A DNA stretch of 64,000 bases from CADEED01 sp039930985 (GTDB lineage: Bacteria; Pseudomonadota; Gammaproteobacteria; Steroidobacterales; Steroidobacteraceae), in the NCBI GenBank assembly GCA_039930985.1, contig JBDTSV010000035.1:1-64000 (forward strand), read 5' to 3'. Numbering within the stretch: position 1 is the stretch's first letter; each line of letters opens with the position of its first letter. The translations under genes and the position numbers were made by a program. Below the pieces are notes generated by a model. It ran no database searches. It saw only the letters and a program-made list of their open reading frames with translations, and was not told the origin of the DNA. Shown here in pieces: positions 58,463 to 64,000 of the stretch.

Positions 58463-58851
58463 GCACGTCACGCAGAACTTTCGTCGCCGCCGCCACTATC
58501 ATCGCCGCAACCAATGCCGGAGCCACAGCAGTGAGCAACTATCCAAAGCTGGTTCATCACGTGTTCTTCTGGTTGAAGAATCCGCAGTCAAAGGAAGACC
58601 TTGCGCGATTGCTCGAAGGCCTTCGCACGCTGGCGAGGATCGAATCCGTGCGCGGCGTTCATTTCGGCATCCCGGCCAGTACCGAGAAACGCGACGTGGT
58701 CGACAACAGTTACAGCGCTTCAGAGCTGCTGTTCTTCGACGACACCGCCGGGCAGAAAATCTATCAGGATCACCCGATCCACAAACAGTTCGTGGCCGAC
58801 TGCTCGCACCTGTGGGAACGTGTAGTCGTCTATGACGCGGTCGCGGCCTGA
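58459..58851 (+). CDS. Tat-exported Dabb (stress-responsive A/B barrel) domain protein
   Basis: 130 residues. A twin-arginine signal (MSTSRRTFVAAATIIAATNA) precedes a single Dabb domain: KLVHHVFFWLKNPQSKEDL, ARIESVRGVHFGIPAS, DNSYSASELLFFDD and YQDHPIHKQFVADC. Dabb domains are small alpha/beta barrels that usually dimerise. The ATG overlaps the uxuB stop by four bases, so it is translated with uxuB, yet its signal sends it to the periplasm. Its function is unknown; a periplasmic sugar-acid or lactone-handling role is a guess. Confidence 0.85.
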   Translation: MSTSRRTFVAAATIIAATNAGATAVSNYPKLVHHVFFWLKNPQSKEDLARLLEGLRTLARIESVRGVHFGIPASTEKRDVVDNSYSASELLFFDDTAGQKIYQDHPIHKQFVADCSHLWERVVVYDAVAA

Positions 58852-59576
58852 CGCTGCAGACGGCGGCCCTTGAGTTCGATTAGCCGCTGCACATTGTTCA
58901 GCGACAACGCAACCAGGAACGCGCCCTGCAGGAAGCCCGACTTATGGAGCTTGTGAAGGGTTTCGGCGTCGAGGTTGGCCAGCTTCTTCTGGTTTATCGT
59001 GTGCAGGCCGAGCAGGTTGTACTGCTCTTGTGAATTGAATGTGATCTCGACCTTCACCGGCTCGATCAACTCGGCGTCCGCGAAAGCGGCGAACATGCCT
59101 TTGCTCACGCTCAGGCCCTGACTGATTCCATTGAGGATAGCGGCGACGCGATCCAGATAACGGCTGTTGCCGCCCTGCGGAAGGAACACCGGCTCACCTT
59201 CAGTCTTGCTCACGCGGGGATCATCCATATCCACGTGAATGACGGCTTCCTTTTGCAGGTCGCCACCCGACTCCCGTTCCTGGAAGCCAATGAAAAAAGG
59301 CCCACGTGCGATGACTCCAGGGATGTAGGAAGCATTCCAGCCATGCTCGTCGACAAACAGGTTTTCGCCCTTGGCGAACCCCAGCAGTGCAATGGACATG
59401 AACTCCCCGGTGTTCGCGTCCTTGCGGAAGAAGATCGGGTACTCGCGCTGCATGTCGGCGAATTCGGTGGGTACGGTCATCACCGTGGCGACGTTGTCGC
59501 CGAACTCCGCGGCATGGCGCGTGATCACGCGCAGATCCTTGTGCGCAATATTGTTGAGCAGCACCTGTCTGGTCAT
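58830..59576 (-). CDS. SapC-family protein
   Basis: 248 residues. Matches the SapC family by ITRHAAEFGDNVATVMTVPTEFADMQREYPIFFRKDANTGEFMSIALLGFAKGENLF, PGVIARGPFFIGF and the C-terminal FLQGAFLVALSLNNVQRLIELKGRRL. The founding member was linked to surface-layer secretion, but in proteobacteria these genes usually accompany TonB receptors and tryptophan-halogenase-like genes, and their role is unclear. It lies downstream of a receptor gene on the same strand, behind a hairpin. Its 3' end overlaps the Dabb gene by 22 bases on the opposite strand. Confidence 0.88.
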   Translation of the reverse strand: MTRQVLLNNIAHKDLRVITRHAAEFGDNVATVMTVPTEFADMQREYPIFFRKDANTGEFMSIALLGFAKGENLFVDEHGWNASYIPGVIARGPFFIGFQERESGGDLQKEAVIHVDMDDPRVSKTEGEPVFLPQGGNSRYLDRVAAILNGISQGLSVSKGMFAAFADAELIEPVKVEITFNSQEQYNLLGLHTINQKKLANLDAETLHKLHKSGFLQGAFLVALSLNNVQRLIELKGRRLQRQAATAS

Positions 59577-59601
59577 CGCAACCTCGAATTTTCCGGTCCT
59601 T

Positions 59602-59637
59602 AAATAGAAGAAGGCCGCTGATGAACCAGCGGCCTTC
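59602..59637 (-). terminator. Hairpin between TonB receptor and sapC genes
   Basis: Perfect 11-base-pair stem, 59610-59620 with 59627-59637, loop ATGAAC. On the minus strand it is followed by TTCTATTTA, a broken U-run, so termination is probably partial and sapC may receive reduced read-through. Confidence 0.7.
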
Positions 59638-59666
59638 TCATTATCATCACCCTTTACGAGTTCTGC

Positions 59667-62600
59667 TTAGAACTTGTAGCGGGCTCCCAAGGCATAACGA
59701 GCACCCTGGTCTTCCAAGCGCCAGAGCTGATTGACCGAACGACCGTGCCAACGCACGTCTTCGCCGGTCAGGTTGATGGCTTCGAACGACACAGCAATGT
59801 GATCGTTGACGTCATAACCCACGCTCAAGTCGATCTGGTCGTAGGCTTCTACGTAGATCGGGTTTCTAAACCCACCTTGGTTGATATTCGACAGGAACTC
59901 ATCGCGCCAGTTGTAGGCGAGGCGAGCCGAGAGGCCGAACTTCTCGAACATGAGCACCGCGTTCGCCGAGTCGGACAGACCCGTCAAGGCAAACTGGTTC
60001 ACGTTCGGGTCGCTGGTCACGTCGTAGCCAACATCTCCGCGGACGATGGTGTAGTTGGCGAGAACGCCAAAGCCACTGTCGCCGAAGAAGTACTGACCGC
60101 CGAACTCGAAGCCATGGATCTTGGCATCTTTGTTGTTGACGGGAGTATTGACGTTGAAGATGTAGAGCGGATCCGCTGCCGTCGGCAGGATGTCGTACTT
60201 GGTCGCAAACGCCACGTGCTGCGCATTGCTTCCGTTGTAGTTCGCCAAGCCGCCGGTGTAGGTCCCGGTCGTGTCCGTGAAGGTCCCCGGGTTGAGCAAC
60301 ATCGCGGTCGCGGTGAACAGCGCCGAATCGTCGACTCCGCACGCATTGCCACCATTTTGCGTGGTGCACTGCGCCGAACGCAGGAACGTGAGGGCCGACT
60401 GAGCCGACGGACCACCGGTCTGGTTGGTGATGCCGAACAGATTGATCTGCTGCACCGAGTTACCGATGAAGTTCGCGACGTTCTTCTGGAACGCACCCAC
60501 CGACACGTAGCCCGTGTCAGAGAAGTAGTACTCGAACGAAAGGTCGAAGTTGTCGGACTCGAGCGGCAGGATGCCCGGATTGTTCTGGTTACCAGTGGGC
60601 AGGAACCCATTGATGGTCGAACCACCCGGCGTACCCGCGCCCTGGCCGGCGGCCAAGGTGCCGTAACCCGCACGAGCAATGGTCTGGCTGTACGAGAAGC
60701 GCGCCTTCATCTGATCATTGAGCGCGATATCGAAGTCCAGATTCGGGAGCAGGTTCTTGTACTTGCCAGTGCCCGACACCAGTGTTGCGACGGTCGGACG
60801 AACGACCTGGAAGTCATTGTCGTCCTGCCACAGCAGCGCGGTGGGAATCAACTGGCTGTTCAGCGAAGACACGTCGGTCTGCTCATACCGAGCGCCGACC
60901 ACCAGGTTGGAGGCCATGGTGCCTACGTCGAACTTGAGCGCCAGCTGCGCGTACACGGCCTGAGTGTCTTCATCGACTGTGCTGTCGGTGTTGTAGCCCG
61001 GGTTGTACAGCAGCTGACCGTCCGGAGCCGACGCTTCGGTCCAGTTGCGATAGCCGTGATCCAACGCCCATTGGCCGAGCACGTTTGCATTGCCCTTCCA
61101 GCCGCCAGTGGGAGCACCGACCGGAGTGAAGTCATCGAACGCGCCCGTGAGGCTGAACGGAGTCAGAAGAGCGACCATGTCCGGCACTGCGCCGGTGTCG
61201 CCCACGCCCCAGTCACCCATCGTCAGGTTGGAGTTAGAGCTCAGCAGATGCGTGCTCATCGAGCGAGTCTCGACGCCGAAGCCGAAGGTGCTGCCACCTT
61301 CAAACTTGAACTTGCCGTCGATGCGCGACTGCTTGATGTCGGTGTTTTGTTCCTGGTAGTTGATACGCAGGATCTGTGAACCGAGGCTCGTGGGTCCGAA
61401 CGAGTAATCGCTGTTGCCGCCGGTGCCCGCGTATGCGGCCGTGCTGGTCGGGAACAACGTGCGTGCCGCGATCGGCAGGCCATCGTTGAACATGAAGGTC
61501 TGCGTCCAGAAATTGGTGCAACCCGTCTGTGCGCGACCGCAACCCGGATTGGCGCCAATGCCGACGCTCGGTACCTTGCCTGCAAGACTGAACGATGTCT
61601 GGCTTCCGCCCGTGACGCCGTCATCAGGATGGCTGCCGGCACGCGAATTGTGGAAATCGAAGCCGAGGTTGAAGTTCTCGGCAACATCCCATGACGCGTT
61701 GAGACCGACCGAATTCAGATCGTTCCTGTGTTCACGATGCTGCTGCTCGTAACCGAAGTCCTTGCTGGCGCCAGTGAACTCATGAAGGAGAATCGGCGTG
61801 GCAACTTCATTGCCCGTGTCGAACTCGAGACGATCGAAGCCGTTGCGCTGCAGCCAGATGGTCTGCTCGCCGCGGTCTTCCAGAAGTTCCAGTTTCGCCC
61901 ACGTGTAGTCGGCCGTCAGTGTCAGCCCATCGACTGGGACAAACTGGACGGTCGCCTGCATGTTGGTACGCGTACGTTCCGAGTCGGAGAACGCATAACG
62001 AATGTCGTTCGGGATGCCGTACAGCTGACCGTTTGCCGGCGCATTGACGATCGTCGCCGTCGGAACGCCGGCGATGGTCTGCATCGGAGCACGAGCAACG
62101 TTGTTTGCGTTGAGACCACCGTTCGAGGCGTCCCATTGCTGGATGTGCCAATCGTTGACGGTCGCCGTCGAGGAGCCGCTGTCGCGCTTCTGATAGCTCG
62201 CCGACAGGCCAACGCCCAACTTCTTGTCGTCGCTTGCCCAGCTGAAGATGCCGGACAGTTCCGGAGTCAGGTCGTCACCAACACGATTGGTCGTGTCGCT
62301 GACTGCCTTGACGCCGAAGTTCATCACGAGACCGTCGTTGTCGAGCGGACGCGCGGTGCGCACGTTGATCGAGGCACCGATACCGCCTGTGGCGACATCA
62401 GCACGGCCGGTCTTGTAGACCTCTACCGCGCTGATCGATTCGGCAGCGAGATTCGCGAAGTTGAAAGAACGCGTGTTGCCGCCGATACCGCCGGTGATGG
62501 CGTCGCCGCCGCCGAAGGTGTCCGCAGCCGGCATCTGGCGGCCGTTCAACGTGACCATGTTGAACGCCGGGCCGAAGCCGCGCGCTGTGACCGTCGCGCC

Positions 62601-62894
62601 TTCGCCATTGCGACGATCGATCGAGACGCCCGTGATGCGCTGAAGCGCTTCCGAGAGATTGGTGTCCGGGAACTTGCCGATGTCTTCAGCGTTGATCGCG
62701 TCTACGACGCCGACCGCATCACGCTTGGTCTCCATCGAAGCTTTCAAGCTTCCGCGTAAGCCTGTGACCACCACTTCTTCGAGCTCTTCGCTCGCTTGTT
62801 CTTGGGCGAACACAGGATTGATGAGCACTGCGCCACCAACAATGGTGAACAGTGCCTTCGAGGTAATAGGCAATGCCTTGGGATTAAATTTCAT
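59667..62894 (-). CDS. TonB-dependent receptor of the SapC module
   Basis: 1075 residues from ATG 62894, chosen for GGAGG about 11 bases upstream. The signal peptide ends in PVFAQ. Plug: EEVVVTGLRGSLKASMETKRDAVG, EDIGKFPDTNLSEALQRITG, VTARGFGPAFNMVTLNGRQMP; the barrel ends ARYALGARYKF. The plug belongs to the same broad group as the three xylan-cluster receptors but carries the NGRQMP loop common in receptors found with SapC and tryptophan-halogenase-like genes. The ligand is unknown. Confidence 0.9.
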   Translation of the reverse strand: MKFNPKALPITSKALFTIVGGAVLINPVFAQEQASEELEEVVVTGLRGSLKASMETKRDAVGVVDAINAEDIGKFPDTNLSEALQRITGVSIDRRNGEGATVTARGFGPAFNMVTLNGRQMPAADTFGGGDAITGGIGGNTRSFNFANLAAESISAVEVYKTGRADVATGGIGASINVRTARPLDNDGLVMNFGVKAVSDTTNRVGDDLTPELSGIFSWASDDKKLGVGLSASYQKRDSGSSTATVNDWHIQQWDASNGGLNANNVARAPMQTIAGVPTATIVNAPANGQLYGIPNDIRYAFSDSERTRTNMQATVQFVPVDGLTLTADYTWAKLELLEDRGEQTIWLQRNGFDRLEFDTGNEVATPILLHEFTGASKDFGYEQQHREHRNDLNSVGLNASWDVAENFNLGFDFHNSRAGSHPDDGVTGGSQTSFSLAGKVPSVGIGANPGCGRAQTGCTNFWTQTFMFNDGLPIAARTLFPTSTAAYAGTGGNSDYSFGPTSLGSQILRINYQEQNTDIKQSRIDGKFKFEGGSTFGFGVETRSMSTHLLSSNSNLTMGDWGVGDTGAVPDMVALLTPFSLTGAFDDFTPVGAPTGGWKGNANVLGQWALDHGYRNWTEASAPDGQLLYNPGYNTDSTVDEDTQAVYAQLALKFDVGTMASNLVVGARYEQTDVSSLNSQLIPTALLWQDDNDFQVVRPTVATLVSGTGKYKNLLPNLDFDIALNDQMKARFSYSQTIARAGYGTLAAGQGAGTPGGSTINGFLPTGNQNNPGILPLESDNFDLSFEYYFSDTGYVSVGAFQKNVANFIGNSVQQINLFGITNQTGGPSAQSALTFLRSAQCTTQNGGNACGVDDSALFTATAMLLNPGTFTDTTGTYTGGLANYNGSNAQHVAFATKYDILPTAADPLYIFNVNTPVNNKDAKIHGFEFGGQYFFGDSGFGVLANYTIVRGDVGYDVTSDPNVNQFALTGLSDSANAVLMFEKFGLSARLAYNWRDEFLSNINQGGFRNPIYVEAYDQIDLSVGYDVNDHIAVSFEAINLTGEDVRWHGRSVNQLWRLEDQGARYALGARYKF

Positions 62895-63357
62895 AGTCAG
62901 ATGTCCTCCGCACTCGTACATCTATTCATTGTGAAAACCAGGATTAACTGTTGATCAAAGAAAACAGGAATTAACCTTGGAACGAGAAAATGGTGTGTCG
63001 AAATTTCGACTGAACAGAGGGAGATCTGCAGAGTTCGCAGACTCAATAGGCGCAACTGAACGGCGCCGGAATGGCTTGAAAATAGCAATGCGCAAGTTGC
63101 GCGTCCCCCTCGTACTGCAGCGGAGGATATTCACCCTGTGTACAAAAGTCCACGCCTAATTGCTGCGGAAAAATCCATGCCGAAGGCCCAAATCACCCTG
63201 ATCTTTCTGCCTGAAAATCATGTCCTTACGAGACACTTGGGGACATATGACGACATCCAAATATGAGCCGTCCCAAAATCCGAGTAGAAAAAAACAACAA
63301 CTTCTTTCGCTCAACCGCAGCAACCGCAGCAGGGAAACTCCTAGAAACGACCGAAAT
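62895..63357. other. Long AT-richer intergenic region with two palindromes
   Basis: This 463-base stretch holds the promoter region of the receptor gene and no convincing gene. Two symmetric elements stand out: a perfect 14-base palindrome GTCGAAATTTCGAC at 62997-63010, and GCGCAA-G-TTGCGC at 63090-63102. The first is about 100 bases upstream of the receptor start and could be an operator. Confidence 0.5.
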
Positions 63358-64000
63358 TCAGGCAAGAAATCCGTTGATTGAGAGCCGCCCTGAGCGTGGG
63401 TCGAGGTCCGCGACAAATTTCCGGCTTATAGAGCCGGAATGCAGCGAGTTGCGGCGATAAATCAGGATTCGATTGAAGACGCCATCCTGTCGGCCAATTT
63501 GCTCATATAGAGGGGTGTCGGCGGTGATGTATTCGGCCGACGGGCTGTCTGGGCCAGACTGCTCTTCTTCTATGTGTCGCCAATACTCGACCTTACGTGA
63601 GTGGTCGACATATTCGAATCCCGACTTGCGGTGCCGGTAGAAGGCTGTGCCGCCAAGATCGGACTTGAACAAATAGTGAATGAACGCGATCTCATTGCCC
63701 GCGAGCGAATCGACATGCGGAATTCGCTGCAAGTAGGTGAGCTTCTCGGGTGGCGTCGTCACCAGCGAAAAATGGCAGGCCGTGAATCGCAATGAGCCGG
63801 CGTCCAGGCCGAAATGGTCGGCGATGACACCGCGCAGCTGTTCGATGATGAATCGCTGGTAGGTGAGCGGAACTTTCGCGCGCACGCCTGGATAGTAGCT
63901 AGCCACCTCACCGAATAGTTTGCCCGCGGCCAGGTCCACCAGTTCAGCGGGATCGGCAACCATATTGTCGATTACCAGAAGCGGTCTTTGCTCGCGTCCG
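63358..64000 (-). CDS. DUF6445-like protein, 5' end outside the window
   Basis: The frame is open through the window edge. Upstream of the first internal Met (63963) it reads GREQRPLLVIDN, which joins naturally to NMVADPAELVDLAAGK, so the true start lies beyond 64000. At least 213 residues are visible: LTYQRFIIEQLRGVIADHF, TACHFSLVTTPPEKLTYLQRIPHVDS, EIAFIHYLFKSDLGGTAFYRHRKSGFEYVD, and a C-terminal FNRILIYRRNSLHSGSI. The His-x-Asp and later His-Ser-Gly pattern looks like a 2-oxoglutarate-dioxygenase-type fold. Such genes accompany SapC, TonB receptors and tryptophan halogenases. Confidence 0.8.
   Translation of the reverse strand, partial: GREQRPLLVIDNMVADPAELVDLAAGKLFGEVASYYPGVRAKVPLTYQRFIIEQLRGVIADHFGLDAGSLRFTACHFSLVTTPPEKLTYLQRIPHVDSLAGNEIAFIHYLFKSDLGGTAFYRHRKSGFEYVDHSRKVEYWRHIEEEQSGPDSPSAEYITADTPLYEQIGRQDGVFNRILIYRRNSLHSGSISRKFVADLDPRSGRLSINGFLA

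Noticed and set aside
59745..61379. 544-codon open frame on the plus strand
   Set aside because: Antisense shadow of the TonB receptor gene; composition is typical of a complementary GC-rich frame and no domain is recognisable.

Overview
The window (about 63% GC, densely coded) looks like a chromosomal stretch of a plant-polymer-degrading gammaproteobacterium, probably near Xanthomonadales, Nevskiales or Steroidobacterales. The reasons are six TonB-dependent receptors (TBDRs), the birA–coaX–SPOR–tRNA-Thr(UGU) order that recalls the enterobacterial birA–coaA–thrU neighbourhood, a CtlX hydrolase and a SapC module. The taxon is inferred from content only. I see no phage, IS element, CRISPR array or rRNA.

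Layout. 1–5.2 kb: end of an amino-sugar operon (NagB-II tail, nagA), then a TBDR and an AraC regulator. 5.3–10.1 kb: small membrane protein and HAD phosphatase, then an ECF sigma/anti-sigma pair with a Tat-exported metallophosphoesterase, a cupredoxin and a c-type cytochrome. Two matching promoters tie the sigma factor to itself and to the phosphoesterase–cupredoxin pair. 10.1–11.3 kb: Fic AMPylator with a large inverted repeat over its start codon. 11.3–15.5 kb: tRNA-Thr and the housekeeping operon ctlX–plsY–birA–coaX–SPOR. 15.5–27 kb: 2OG oxygenase–nupC–tdk, then a TBDR with a possible Pho box, an exported EEP nuclease/phosphatase, a convergent acid-phosphatase/EEP fusion and a CHASE4-PAS-GGDEF-EAL protein. 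I read this as a nucleic-acid and phosphate scavenging neighbourhood.

27.3–58.9 kb is a glucuronoxylan-fragment utilisation island. Three TBDRs would import aldouronic oligosaccharides. A CE15 glucuronoyl esterase and a GH67 alpha-glucuronidase release glucuronate. ExuT-type transport and UxaC, UxuB, ManD, KdgK and Eda complete the route from glucuronate to pyruvate plus glyceraldehyde-3-phosphate. Xylose enters through a sugar porter and is oxidised by a complete Weimberg set, xylXABCD, in Caulobacter order. A GntR/FadR regulator sits beside the transporter and a LacI regulator beside GH67. LacI-type palindromes precede GH67/lacI and the sugar porter, and a further match lies inside manD. 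No xylanase or xylosidase is present, so backbone cutting must be encoded elsewhere.

58.8–64 kb: a SapC protein, a sixth TBDR and a truncated DUF6445-like gene, a module of the type often found near tryptophan-halogenase-like genes.

All functions come from reading motifs and gene order; no database search was run. Most other open frames are antisense shadows of these GC-rich genes.
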